Part shown: positions 53,328 to 61,975 of the stretch, one piece after another
Numbering within the stretch: the first letter of the stretch is position 1
Layout of the letters: each line of letters starts with the position of its first letter
Assembly (NCBI RefSeq): GCF_005869225.1
Contig: NZ_SWFP01000004.1
Coordinates: 124,001 to 188,000 of the forward strand
Reading direction: 5' to 3'
DNA from: Dyadobacter bucti
GTDB lineage: Bacteria > Bacteroidota > Bacteroidia > Cytophagales > Spirosomataceae
Length of the DNA: 64,000 nt
The notes under the pieces: model-generated
What the model was told of the DNA's origin: nothing
Database searches by the model: none
What the model saw: only the letters and a program-made list of their open reading frames with translations
Translations under genes and position numbers: made by a program

Positions 53328-54371
53328 ATGAAAGCGCTATCAGTTCTGTTGCTTGCCTGCTGTCTCCCTGTTTTTGCCCAAACGGATGATCATATAAAAA
53401 TCAACAAAACGCAGGTAATCGGTTCTCACAATAGCTATAAACAAGCCATCGATCCTGTGCTGTTTCAGGCATTTTTACAAAAAGATTCCGCTTCGGCAAG
53501 CTCACTCGACTATGAACACATTCCGGTCACCGCACAGCTTGACATTGGCTTGCGCAACCTTGAAATTGATGTGTATCCCGACGAGAATGGTGGAAAATAT
53601 GCCAATCCGAAGGGCCTGGAAATGGTCGCCGGCCAGAAACCGTTCGATCCGCAGGGTAAAATGAAGCAGCCGGGCTTTAAGATCCTGCATGTACCCAACC
53701 TCGATTTCCGAAGTCATTACCTGACGTTAACTGATTGCCTCGACGACCTCAAAGCCTGGTCGGAGGCGCATCCTGACCATACACCTGTTTACATTACCCT
53801 TGAGGTTAAAGGAAAGGCAGCCAACGCGGGTGAACCGGAAGGCATTGCCCCAAGGCATTTTGACGAACTTGACAAAATACTTCTCGCACACCTGAACAAG
53901 GCGCATATCCTTATGCCTGACATGGTAAGGGGTGAATACGAAACCTTGGAAACTGCAGTGTTGCATGATAACTGGCCGACATTGAAGGAAGCAAAGGGTA
54001 AGTTTGTATTTGTACTGGACGATTCCGGCGCCAAGCGGGAAATGTATGTTGCCGGGCATCCATCGCTGCGCGGCAGGACAATGTTTGCCAACGCATTGCC
54101 AGGTACACCGGAAGCCGCTTTTCTGATCAGAAATAATGCCAAAGCGTCCGAAATACCGGATCTGGTAAAAAAAGGCTACCTGATCCGTACCCGTGCGGAC
54201 TCGGATACGCGCGAAGCGAGAAGGAACGACAAAACTACATTCGAGGCGGCATGCGAATCGGGCGCGCAGATTATTACTACCGATTATTACCGGAAAAGCA
54301 CCCGTTTTAATTCCGATTACTCCGTGAGCTTCGAAGGCGGCACCTATTTTAGGAAGAATCCGCTATTCTGA
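53328..54371 (+). CDS. Exported Ca2+-dependent phosphoinositide phospholipase C-like protein
   Basis: A 347-residue protein; the ATG at 53328 begins signal peptide MKALSVLLLACCLPVFAQ, while an upstream TTG is less likely. The PI-PLC TIM barrel shows VIGSHNSYKQAIDP (first catalytic His), LRNLEIDVYPDE (Ca2+ ligands) and FKILHVPNLDFRSHYLTLTD (second His). Later VYITLEVKGK, GKFVFVLDDSGAK and AQIITTDYYRKST complete the barrel. It should cleave inositol phospholipids or related phosphodiesters outside the cytoplasm. It diverges from the SusC/SusD pair at 48254-53131 and may supply its substrate. Confidence 0.82.
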   Translation: MKALSVLLLACCLPVFAQTDDHIKINKTQVIGSHNSYKQAIDPVLFQAFLQKDSASASSLDYEHIPVTAQLDIGLRNLEIDVYPDENGGKYANPKGLEMVAGQKPFDPQGKMKQPGFKILHVPNLDFRSHYLTLTDCLDDLKAWSEAHPDHTPVYITLEVKGKAANAGEPEGIAPRHFDELDKILLAHLNKAHILMPDMVRGEYETLETAVLHDNWPTLKEAKGKFVFVLDDSGAKREMYVAGHPSLRGRTMFANALPGTPEAAFLIRNNAKASEIPDLVKKGYLIRTRADSDTREARRNDKTTFEAACESGAQIITTDYYRKSTRFNSDYSVSFEGGTYFRKNPLF

Positions 54372-54381
54372 ACGCAGCAAA

Positions 54382-54402
54382 AAATTATCTGATTGATAAT
54401 TT
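54382..54402. terminator. AT-rich hairpin after the PI-PLC-like gene
   Basis: AAATTATC at 54382-54389 pairs exactly with GATAATTT at 54395-54402 around a 5-base loop, 10 bases after the stop. It lacks a long T-run, so termination would be weak. Beyond it, the rest of the 54372-54689 gap holds only the -7 box at 54585. Confidence 0.3.
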
Positions 54403-54584
54403 AGATATAAGTTTCCAGCCGCTTTGGTAATTTACGGATAACGGTCCACTCATATTTTTTTAGTGAATTGTTTTGCAAATAAGGTGTATGATTTCGTTAC
54501 AATTTTCCATGCATACCTACTGATTCGACTGACAGCCAATCGACAGCATTAAAAAAAATAAAAATTAATTCTACATTATTATTG

Positions 54585-54592
54585 TAACTTTG
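54585..54592 (+). promoter_or_regulatory. Bacteroidota-type -7 box (TAACTTTG) for the PAS protein
   Basis: TAACTTTG matches TAnnTTTG exactly and lies 97 bases upstream of the ATG at 54690 in an A/T-rich stretch. Confidence 0.4.
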
Positions 54593-54689
54593 ACACGTAA
54601 CAGCGACAGTCGTTATACCATATTTACCCAAATTACTCGAATGAAAAGATATTACTATCGATTGAAGACTATCTGTTACGTTACAAGTG

Positions 54690-56813
54690 ATGATTAGTGG
54701 GGCAGCAAGTGTTGGAAACAGCCAGATCGGTTGCTTTGCTCCCCAAACTTTATACCGGGATTTGTTTGAATCAAATCCCCAGCCCATGTGGGTGTATGAC
54801 CTGCAGAGCCTTTGTATACTGGACGTGAACCGCGCAGCGTCTCTGCATTACGGATATACAAGAGAGGAATTCTTAAACCTTAGTCTGAAAGATCTTCGTC
54901 CAGCGGCTGAGATTCCCAAAATGCTTACCGCTGTAGCAAAGCTAACCACTGAAAATCTGACATCCAGCTCAGGTACTTACAAGCATAAGAAAAGCAATGG
55001 GGAGGTTATAGATGTACAGCTTCAGGGCAATATTATTTCTGTTAACGGGAACAATGCAGAGCTGGTTATCATTACAGACATTACGATTCTTCTCAGGGCA
55101 CAGGAAAACAATTTTATATCCCTTGAAAGGCTCCGTGACGCACAAAAAATTGCAAGAATTGGTTACTGGAGCCGGAATCTAAATGAGGATGTGTCGAATT
55201 GGTGCAGGGAAATGTACAGCATATATGGACGAAGTCCTGAAAGTTTTATTCCGACCCACCAGAATCTGATCAACTGTTTTCATACGGATGACCGGTATCT
55301 GTTAGGTGAAGAGGCTCTGGCCAAGCTAACCAAGAACCCCAAAACTGACTTTGAGCACCGTATCATTACTGAACACGGGGAGGTGAGATGGCTATTTCAG
55401 CGGCTCGAACTTCAACTCGGACATGATGGGACCGCCATTGCAATCAAAGGTGTCGTTCAGGACATTACCGAGAAGAAAAAGACGGATGAAAAATTCAAAG
55501 CAATTTTCGACCAAACCAGTGATGGCATCATTTTAGGAAACCGCGACGGCAATTTCTTGGATCTCAATGATGCTGCGCTGATGTTGCTGGGTTACAGCCG
55601 GGAAGAATCGGCTGGATGCGCTTCCTATGAAATATTGCAGAAGATTTCAGCAGGAAGTCAAAACGTCATTTGGGACCAATTTAAGGCAAGAAAAGCAAAC
55701 AGCGGCAAAACGGAGATCAGGCGAAGAGATGGCTCAGTTATCATTATCACCTTTAATTTTCGGCCTGATATCCTGCCAGGAGTTGATCTATGTGTAATAA
55801 CCGACATAACAGATCGTGTTCAAAAGCAAAACCAACTTGTGGCTAGTGAAAGAAGATTTAAAGCCTTGGTGCAGGAAGGGGCAGATTTAATTGGTATTCT
55901 GGACCTTGAAGGTAATTACAAGTTTGTAAGCGAAAGTGCATACCAGATTTTGGGCTTACGGCCTGTCGAGTTTATCGGAAAAAATGCGTTTGACTTCATT
56001 CATCCAGGTGATCGGGAGGAAATCAAGGGTCAGTTTTCAAAACTTTTAAAAACGAAACAAGTAAGGATAAGTCCTTTCAGGTTCAGAGATTCAAAGGGAA
56101 ACTGGCGATGGATCCGTACGGTAGCGACAAACTTGATCAGCGACCCTGCCGTGGACGGCATTGTCGTCAGTTCCAGGGATATTACCGAAACAGTACTGAA
56201 ATCCAACGCATTAAAGCGGAGTAACGACCGATATAAAATGATTGTAAAAGCCGCAAACGCAGCTATTTACGATTGGGATATCGAAAAGGACAAAATAGAA
56301 TTGGGATCTGGATTCCACGCTATATTTGGATATCGGTCCAGTATTGAGACTCGCGGGAAATGGTATGAAAATATCTACTGCACGGACAAACCCCAAATGC
56401 TGGTTGAATTGAAAAGCAGCATAGAAGATAAAAATATAGATACGGCCGTATCAGAGTTTAGATACACAAAAGCGAATGGTGAGGTCGTACAGGTGGAGCA
56501 CAGGATAGTTTTTTTGAGAAATCAGCAAGGTATTGCGATACGGGCGGTGGGATCTTTGAAAGACATTACAGATTACAAACAAAACTTAATCACGATCCAG
56601 CTTCAAAACAAAAAATTAAGGGAAATTGCCTGGACACAGTCCCATATTGCGAGGGCACCGTTAGCCCGAATGATGGGACTTGTTGACCTGATCAAAAATT
56701 ATCCCAATTCGGATATTGAGAAAAGTAATATTCTGGATCTCTTTCTGACATCCGCCTCAGAATTTGATCGGATAATCAAAACGATATCAGAACAGACTAT
56801 TTGCGACAACTGA
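54690..56813 (+). CDS. Multi-PAS signalling protein with DHp-like helix but no ATPase domain
   Basis: A 707-residue cytoplasmic protein; ATG at 54690 is preferred over the GTG just before it. Five PAS modules in a row can be seen, starting LFESNPQPMWVYDLQSLCIL, RIGYWSRNLNEDVSNWCREM, IFDQTSDGIILGNRDGNFLD, LVQEGADLIGILDLEGNYKF and IVKAANAAIYDWDIEKDKIE, several ending in DITxxxK. The last 70 residues (LREIAWTQSHIARAPLARMM, GLVDLIKNYP) resemble the phospho-accepting His helix of a histidine kinase. No N, G1 or G2 boxes of HATPase_c follow. It may accept or relay phosphate, or sense only. Confidence 0.8.
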   Translation: MISGAASVGNSQIGCFAPQTLYRDLFESNPQPMWVYDLQSLCILDVNRAASLHYGYTREEFLNLSLKDLRPAAEIPKMLTAVAKLTTENLTSSSGTYKHKKSNGEVIDVQLQGNIISVNGNNAELVIITDITILLRAQENNFISLERLRDAQKIARIGYWSRNLNEDVSNWCREMYSIYGRSPESFIPTHQNLINCFHTDDRYLLGEEALAKLTKNPKTDFEHRIITEHGEVRWLFQRLELQLGHDGTAIAIKGVVQDITEKKKTDEKFKAIFDQTSDGIILGNRDGNFLDLNDAALMLLGYSREESAGCASYEILQKISAGSQNVIWDQFKARKANSGKTEIRRRDGSVIIITFNFRPDILPGVDLCVITDITDRVQKQNQLVASERRFKALVQEGADLIGILDLEGNYKFVSESAYQILGLRPVEFIGKNAFDFIHPGDREEIKGQFSKLLKTKQVRISPFRFRDSKGNWRWIRTVATNLISDPAVDGIVVSSRDITETVLKSNALKRSNDRYKMIVKAANAAIYDWDIEKDKIELGSGFHAIFGYRSSIETRGKWYENIYCTDKPQMLVELKSSIEDKNIDTAVSEFRYTKANGEVVQVEHRIVFLRNQQGIAIRAVGSLKDITDYKQNLITIQLQNKKLREIAWTQSHIARAPLARMMGLVDLIKNYPNSDIEKSNILDLFLTSASEFDRIIKTISEQTICDN

Positions 56814-57220
56814 GATTCCCGGGTTCGGCATCTATATTTTAAAATCCAGTGCACCCGGTACGGCCATCTCTGAGACAACGTGATCATAGTACCACGTTGT
56901 CCGGCCATCTCGGCTGCGATTACCGAGCCGGCGTCTGCCTCCAGCCCGTATAGGTTGTCGCCCATGACCTGTACCAGGCCATGGTGTTATTGCCTTGGCT
57001 TTGCGCAACCAGCCCATTTTACCTACTTTTTCAGTAAACAAACAACGCTAACGCCAAGCGCCATCCGCCTTGTTTGAATTTCGATAGCATCCGTCTGATT
57101 GAGGTAACGTGCCGGTGAGCCAAATTGCCAAATTGTTGACCTGATACGCCAGGACTCTCTAATGCATTTGTTGCAACTTTGTATTGTCAATATCGGCAGT
57201 AAAAATCAACAGATATCAAA
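56814..57220. other. Intergenic stretch with a 9-bp dyad, no gene recognised
   Basis: No convincing gene is seen. GACAACGTG at 56874-56882 pairs exactly with CACGTTGTC at 56893-56901, and the 10-base sequence CGGCCATCTC occurs on both sides of it (56861-56870 and after 56902). A minus-strand frame reading MGDNLYGLEADAGSVIAAEM is open for 88 codons but overlaps the PAS gene end and has no known match. Confidence 0.45.
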
Positions 57221-57640
57221 ATGCAACGTAAAGCAAAAGCACATTGGGCGGGAAGCGTAAAAGAAGGAAAGGGTGAGCTAACCACGCAAAGTGAAATCCT
57301 GAACAAAACGAATTATAGTTTCCGGACCCGTTTCGTGGGAGATGAAAAAGGAACCAATCCGGAAGAACTGCTGGCAGCAGCTCATGCAGGATGTTTCACA
57401 ATGGCTGTAAGTTATGCACTGACAGAAAAGGGAATAACCCCAACATCCCTGGATACTGAAGCGATTGTATCAATGGATGCAACAGGCATCACCGGAGTGC
57501 ATCTTTCAATAACCGGAATTGTTCCGGGTGTCGGTTCAGAAGAATTTGGTTCGATCGCGAAAGGCGCAGAACAGAATTGTTTAATTTCGAAAATATTGAA
57601 GATACCAGTAACATCAGAAGCGGTACTTGTTGACGAATGA
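57221..57640 (+). CDS. OsmC family peroxiredoxin
   Basis: A 139-residue protein starting MQRKAKAHWAGSVKEGKGEL. The two catalytic cysteines of OsmC hydroperoxide reductases are in AAHAGCFTMAVSYAL (about residue 57) and GAEQNCLISKILKI (about residue 124), and the Arg in RTRFVGDEKGTNPEEL matches the family. It reduces organic hydroperoxides in the cytoplasm with a thiol partner. Its stop overlaps the start of the AraC gene (ATGA), so the two are one operon. Confidence 0.92.
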   Translation: MQRKAKAHWAGSVKEGKGELTTQSEILNKTNYSFRTRFVGDEKGTNPEELLAAAHAGCFTMAVSYALTEKGITPTSLDTEAIVSMDATGITGVHLSITGIVPGVGSEEFGSIAKGAEQNCLISKILKIPVTSEAVLVDE

Positions 57641-58485
57641 TCACAGACTATAAAAAATTCGATTTGTTCGGGAAAACGCTTATTCAAAAGGTGGATTTAA
57701 AGCCGCCTTTTGAATTTTCATTTCCGGTGGCAGAGCAGGCTTGCTTCTTGTATATGTTGAAGGGTGAAATGGATTATCAATCAGGAGATGATCATTTGAA
57801 AATCAAGACCCATCAATCCTTGTTGCTGAACTGTTTAAATTCTGGCAAACAAATTCAAAGCAACGATTCAGACAGGAATGGTGAAATAGTCATTGTTACA
57901 TTTCACAAGGATATACTGAAAAGAATTTATGACAGGGAGATACCTCAGATTTTTAAGCCAAACAATCAGGCATCCAATCAATCCAGAGGTGCAATCAACA
58001 ATGATTTCCTTATTCAAAAATACATTGATGGGCTTCTCTTTTATTTTGAGAATCCAACACTGGTGAATGACGAAATATTGGTCTTGAAGCTGAAAGAGAT
58101 CATCCTGCTTTTGGCACAAACGCAAGATGCGGAGACGGTGCAAGTCATACTGTCCCAGCTTTTCTCTGCAACAACTTATACCTTCAAACAGGTCATAGAA
58201 GCGAACCTGTTTTCTCAAATCGGCATAGAAGACCTGGCACAAAAAAGCAATCTGAGTGTTTCCTCCTTTAAGCGGGAATTCAAGAAGCTGTATAATGATT
58301 CACCCGCCAATTATATCAAAAACAAGCGTCTGGAAAAGGCGGCGGAGCTGCTTCGTGTTTCCAGCGGGCGTATTACTGATATCGCTTTTGATTGTGGTTT
58401 CAATGATCTGGCAAATTTTACCAAAAGCTTTCACGGCAAGTACGGTGTCGCTCCTTCCAATTACCGGTTAAAAGTAGAGGAATAG
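57637..58485 (+). CDS. AraC family transcriptional regulator
   Basis: A 282-residue protein. The N-terminal cupin-like part (ACFLYMLKGEMDYQSGDDHL) is followed by two C-terminal helix-turn-helix motifs: IEDLAQKSNLSVSSFKREFK and ITDIAFDCGFNDLANFTKSF, closing KYGVAPSNYR. Its start overlaps the osmC stop, so it probably regulates that operon or a nearby stress gene. The upstream gene suggests a role in peroxide or electrophile response, which is inferred from position only. Confidence 0.88.
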   Translation: MITDYKKFDLFGKTLIQKVDLKPPFEFSFPVAEQACFLYMLKGEMDYQSGDDHLKIKTHQSLLLNCLNSGKQIQSNDSDRNGEIVIVTFHKDILKRIYDREIPQIFKPNNQASNQSRGAINNDFLIQKYIDGLLFYFENPTLVNDEILVLKLKEIILLLAQTQDAETVQVILSQLFSATTYTFKQVIEANLFSQIGIEDLAQKSNLSVSSFKREFKKLYNDSPANYIKNKRLEKAAELLRVSSGRITDIAFDCGFNDLANFTKSFHGKYGVAPSNYRLKVEE

Positions 58486-58613
58486 CTACACGTACATTCG
58501 CCAGCTGGAAGGTGTTTTTTCTTTGATCCGAATTGCCAAAAATCTGATCCTATCCACAAAACCATTCTTTTCTGATTAGCCCAACTTTGTGTTATTAACA
58601 AAACACAAAAATT

Positions 58614-59117
58614 ATGGGACTGTCGCATTTAGGTATTTTTCACACCATTATTGGTGTCGTTGCTATTATCGCCGCATTGGTATCTCTGTTCAGAAGCGCC
58701 AGGATAGATTTAGGAAAGCTGTCCGGAAAAATATACTTCTACTTCACACTGATTGCTTCGCTAACAGCCTTGGGGCTTTCCAGTGTCAAAGGTGTCAATC
58801 CAGGACATATTCTTGCACTCTTCATTGTGATCCTGATTGCATTGGCTTACTATTTACATGTCGGGAAGCCGGGAAACAACCGATCACGTTTTTTTGAGAA
58901 CTTCTTTCTGTCGCTCAGCTTTTTTCTTTCGCTGCTCCCAACTGTAAATGAGACATTCACTCGTGTGCCCGTGGGACATCCTTTGGCAAGCGGACCAACA
59001 GATCCATTGATTGCCAAGACGTTACTTACACTATTCGTGCTATTTATAGCAGGTTCCATTTTGCAATTCAGGAACCAAAGGAAAATAAACCGGTTAGCTG
59101 CCAACACTTTGCCTTGA
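58614..59117 (+). CDS. Small integral membrane protein of unknown function
   Basis: A 167-residue protein with about five hydrophobic helices: GIFHTIIGVVAIIAALVSLF, FYFTLIASLTALGLSS, ILALFIVILIALAYYLHVG, FFLSLSFFLSLLPTV and AKTLLTLFVLFIAGSILQF. The layout and the first helix recall DUF2306-like proteins, but the match is weak. A short charged tail (RNQRKINRLAANTLP) ends it in the cytoplasm. It follows the AraC gene after a 128-base gap, in the same direction. Confidence 0.65.
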   Translation: MGLSHLGIFHTIIGVVAIIAALVSLFRSARIDLGKLSGKIYFYFTLIASLTALGLSSVKGVNPGHILALFIVILIALAYYLHVGKPGNNRSRFFENFFLSLSFFLSLLPTVNETFTRVPVGHPLASGPTDPLIAKTLLTLFVLFIAGSILQFRNQRKINRLAANTLP

Positions 59118-59398
59118 AAGAATTGAACATTCCGTGCAACGCCGACTTTCTAACTACGAAAGATGGCATACTTTCAGAGTTGAGGATTCAGAAGAAAGAT
59201 CTCAAATCGTGCCGAAAAACGTAAACTTGCACTTGCCTCAGATCTGAATGAAATTGTGAAACCAATGTATTTCGAAGGCACATTGGATTTTGAGGTAGTA
59301 TGTGCCATGTGGAAAGGGTGTTTGTTGAAAAAAACAATTTATATAAATCTCCCGGGAACTGCTCGGATCTCTTACATGCTTTGCAATCTATTTTAGCG
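59118..59398. other. Intergenic stretch, possible decayed PIN-like fragment
   Basis: From 59118 one plus frame reads ELNIPCNADFLTTKDGILSE, then stops within 35 codons. The CNADFLTTKDGIL segment recalls the end of PIN-domain toxins, but the piece is too short to trust. Nothing else was recognised up to the repeat at 59399, and the 59455-59541 part is the leader of the next gene. Confidence 0.25.
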
Positions 59399-59454
59399 GC
59401 GGCCCGCGCAGGGCGGCCCGCGCAGGGCGGCCCGCGCAGGGCGGCCCGCGCAGG
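59399..59454. repeat. Four perfect tandem copies of a 14-bp GC-rich unit
   Basis: The unit GCGGCCCGCGCAGG occurs four times without a gap (59399-59412, 59413-59426, 59427-59440, 59441-59454) and is followed by a partial copy. It is over 90 percent G and C in a region of otherwise average composition. Its period is not a multiple of three, which argues against a coding repeat. It lies about 90 bases upstream of the monooxygenase start. Confidence 0.9.
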
Positions 59455-59541
59455 GCAGAGGTGTGGCATACTGTTTTCTGACTGAAAGAAAGCGGATAAC
59501 AAAACAATGGATTCAGTTGAGAGTAAACCAGAACCACAGAT

Positions 59542-60735
59542 ATGAATAACCAAAAGATTCTGATTACCGGCGCCAGCATTGCCGGCCCGACCCTCGCTTA
59601 CTGGCTTAATCGTTACGGATTTCATGTAACGGTTGCCGAGCGCGCCCCTGAGCTGAGACTGGGCGGACAAAATATTGATGTAAAAGGCCCGGCGCAGGAA
59701 ATTGCCCGAAAGATGGGCATTGAAGAGATCATCCGTGGAAAAAATACAACCGAGGTCGGATTACGCTTTGTGAACACCAGTAACGAAACTGTAGCCGAGT
59801 TTCCAAAGGAAAGTGCCCTGAGCATGACCCAGGAGCTTGAAATTCTTCGCGGTGACCTGGTTCAGATCCTCTATGACCACACAAAAGACGTTGTCGAATA
59901 CCGCTTCAACGAGTACATTACCAGCCTGTCACAAACGGAAACTGGTGTCGATGTCACCTTCGCCAGTGGCAAAAAGGCGCAGTTTGACCTGGTAGTCTCT
60001 GCCGAGGGAATTGGTTCGTCCACGCGCAAGCTGGCATTCGACAACCAGCCTGCATTTAAGTATCTGGGATTGTATACCGCCTATCTGACGATCGCGAAAG
60101 CTTCCACCGACAGCAGGTGGGCCCGGTGGTGCAACACAGAACGCGGGATCGTGTATATGATGCGTCCCGATAATTACGGCGGAACGAGGGCTTCCATCAC
60201 TTTTACCGCTCGTGAGGATGAATATCAAGGTATGTCACTGGAAGAGCAGAAAACCGCGCTTATTAACCGCATCAAAGGCAGCGGCTGGGAATCTGAGCGT
60301 TTGATCGGGGAGATTAGAAAAACTGATGACCTATATTTTGACAAGATCAGCCAGGTGAAGGCACCGAAATACAGCGAAGGCAGGGTTGCCATCGTGGGTG
60401 ATGCCGCCTATTGCGCAACGCCCATAGCGGGAAAAGGCACGGACCTGGCGATGTCGGGAGCTTACATATTGGCAGGTGAATTGTCTGCTGCCAAGACTTA
60501 CCGGGAAGCATTTGAATCTTATGAAAATAAAATGAGGCCATACGTGGAAGAATGTCAAAAGCTGCCGCCCGGGATACCCAACCTGGTTTATCCGCAATCA
60601 AAATTCGGAGTAAGTATATTAAACAAAGTAGTGTCGTTAGCCTGCAGCAAGCCGGCAAAATGGGTGATGGGGCTTTTTGGAAGCAATAAAAAAACACCCA
60701 AACAGGAGATTGTTCTGCCCGACTACCATCATTAG
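59542..60735 (+). CDS. FAD-dependent monooxygenase (TetX/PHBH family)
   Basis: A 397-residue flavoprotein. The N-terminal FAD motif is ILITGASIAGPTLAYWLNRY, the middle has VVSAEGIGSSTRKL (DG-type motif), and GRVAIVGDAAYCATPIAGKG is the GD motif that binds the FAD phosphates. These mark class A monooxygenases such as TetX and phenol hydroxylases, which use NAD(P)H to hydroxylate aromatic compounds or antibiotics. Substrate unknown. No signal peptide, so cytoplasmic. The GC repeat at 59399 lies in its leader. Confidence 0.88.
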   Translation: MNNQKILITGASIAGPTLAYWLNRYGFHVTVAERAPELRLGGQNIDVKGPAQEIARKMGIEEIIRGKNTTEVGLRFVNTSNETVAEFPKESALSMTQELEILRGDLVQILYDHTKDVVEYRFNEYITSLSQTETGVDVTFASGKKAQFDLVVSAEGIGSSTRKLAFDNQPAFKYLGLYTAYLTIAKASTDSRWARWCNTERGIVYMMRPDNYGGTRASITFTAREDEYQGMSLEEQKTALINRIKGSGWESERLIGEIRKTDDLYFDKISQVKAPKYSEGRVAIVGDAAYCATPIAGKGTDLAMSGAYILAGELSAAKTYREAFESYENKMRPYVEECQKLPPGIPNLVYPQSKFGVSILNKVVSLACSKPAKWVMGLFGSNKKTPKQEIVLPDYHH

Positions 60736-60808
60736 CTGGCCTGACAGGGTAATTGCGTTAATATCGGTTTGGGTAAACCAATTTTCGAGTCACGTGGATG
60801 AAGGTAGG

Positions 60809-61168
60809 TTAATTGCGTTTCATTTCATCTTTTCGCATCGGCATTGCGTCAATCAGCCCAAATAACTTTTCCGCACTCACTACCTCGCTGGATCGTAACT
60901 TTTCACCGCCATCACGGCCGACTAATATAAAAGTGAATGAACTGGCGCTATCGATTTTCCACTTCTTCCATTCAGACAAATTTTTCCCTGAGGAAGGAAA
61001 ATGTTGCACGGTGATATCTCGCTCGATAATGCCCTTTTGATGCGCGTCCAGGATCGCCATTTGCGCTTTCTGCTTTACTAAACCGCTGTCTGTATATAAA
61101 AGCAGTACCCGTCGAGGAGACTCAGCTGCGATGAATGTGATGATCATTATTCCCAATAGTGTTTTCAT
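60809..61168 (-). CDS. DUF4174 domain protein, exported
   Basis: A 119-residue protein; ATG at 61168 starts the signal-like MKTLLGIMIITFIAAE, with a longer frame possible at 61183. PRRVLLLYTDSGLVKQKAQM and the end FTFILVGRDGGEKLRSSEVV match DUF4174, a thioredoxin-like domain without a CxxC pair in this copy. The function is unknown. A broken copy of the same ending lies at 33372. It diverges from the acetyltransferase at 61254. Confidence 0.8.
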   Translation of the reverse strand: MKTLLGIMIITFIAAESPRRVLLLYTDSGLVKQKAQMAILDAHQKGIIERDITVQHFPSSGKNLSEWKKWKIDSASSFTFILVGRDGGEKLRSSEVVSAEKLFGLIDAMPMRKDEMKRN

Positions 61169-61253
61169 GCCACTGCATCTCAAATACTTTGCCAGAAGGA
61201 TGTATCTTAGTAAATGCTATCCGAGAGATAATGAGGGACAAATTCAAAAGACA

Positions 61254-61763
61254 ATGATAGTTTTCCGCGCAGCTACAATTGATGATCTGGCGCTTCTACG
61301 GTACTGGGATGAGCAGCCCCACACAGTTGCGTCAGACCCGAACGATGATTGGGGGTGGGAAACCGAATTGTTGCGGTCGCCCGAATGGCGCGAGCAACTA
61401 GTCGCCGAACTGGATGGTCGCCCGATTGGTTTTGTACAAATTATTGATCCTCTGCTGGAAGACAGCCACTATTGGGGCGAAGTGCCAGCGAACCTTCGTG
61501 CGATCGACATCTGGATTGGTGAAGCCAGCGATCTCGGAAAAGGCTATGGCACCGAAATGATGAGGCTGGCAATCGGGCGCTGTTTCTCATCGCCACAAGT
61601 GACCGCAATCATTATTGATCCGCTCGCCTCAAATGTCAAAGCGAGAAAGTTTTATGAAAGACTTGGCTTTTCTTTTGTTGAGAACCGTACGTTTGATGAA
61701 GATTTCTGTGCGGTTTACAAACTTTACCGCAACGATTGGGAGAAATTCCGGCACCAGGTTTAG
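61254..61763 (+). CDS. GNAT N-acetyltransferase, AAC(6')-like
   Basis: A 169-residue GCN5-type acetyltransferase; ATG at 61254 (MIVFRAATIDDLALLRYWDE) is the natural start, while an upstream frame adds unrelated residues. The acetyl-CoA loop is GKGYGTEMMRLAIGRCF, and IDIWIGEASDLGKGYG with TAIIIDPLASNVKARKFYER follows the aminoglycoside 6'-N-acetyltransferase pattern (AacA4-type). The family also includes acetyltransferases with other substrates, so resistance is possible but not shown. Confidence 0.8.
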   Translation: MIVFRAATIDDLALLRYWDEQPHTVASDPNDDWGWETELLRSPEWREQLVAELDGRPIGFVQIIDPLLEDSHYWGEVPANLRAIDIWIGEASDLGKGYGTEMMRLAIGRCFSSPQVTAIIIDPLASNVKARKFYERLGFSFVENRTFDEDFCAVYKLYRNDWEKFRHQV

Positions 61764-61975
61764 CCCGCATTAGCTAAGTTTACCAGTCAACGCATTAATC
61801 ACTTCACCGCAAATCAATTGGATTCACAGCCACTGATCAACCATCCTGAATGTTACATTGACGGAAGACGAAAAACACGACGGCGTCAGATGGGAGAAAA
61901 GACAAAAGAGTTTGTAAATAATGGCAACCAAAGCGGTTACATTTGTGTCAGCTAAACAAACTAAATCCCTTGGTT

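Noticed and set aside
56699-56965. Minus-strand frame of 88 codons reading MGDNLYGLEADAGSVIAAEM
   Set aside because: It overlaps the end of the PAS gene antisense, has no start context and no family match.
59399-59454. Possible CRISPR array
   Set aside because: The copies are directly adjacent with no spacers and only 14 bp long, so this is a simple tandem repeat.
59188-59670. Minus-strand frame of about 160 codons across the GC-rich repeat
   Set aside because: The translation includes low-complexity residues from the 14-bp repeat and overlaps the start of the monooxygenase gene.
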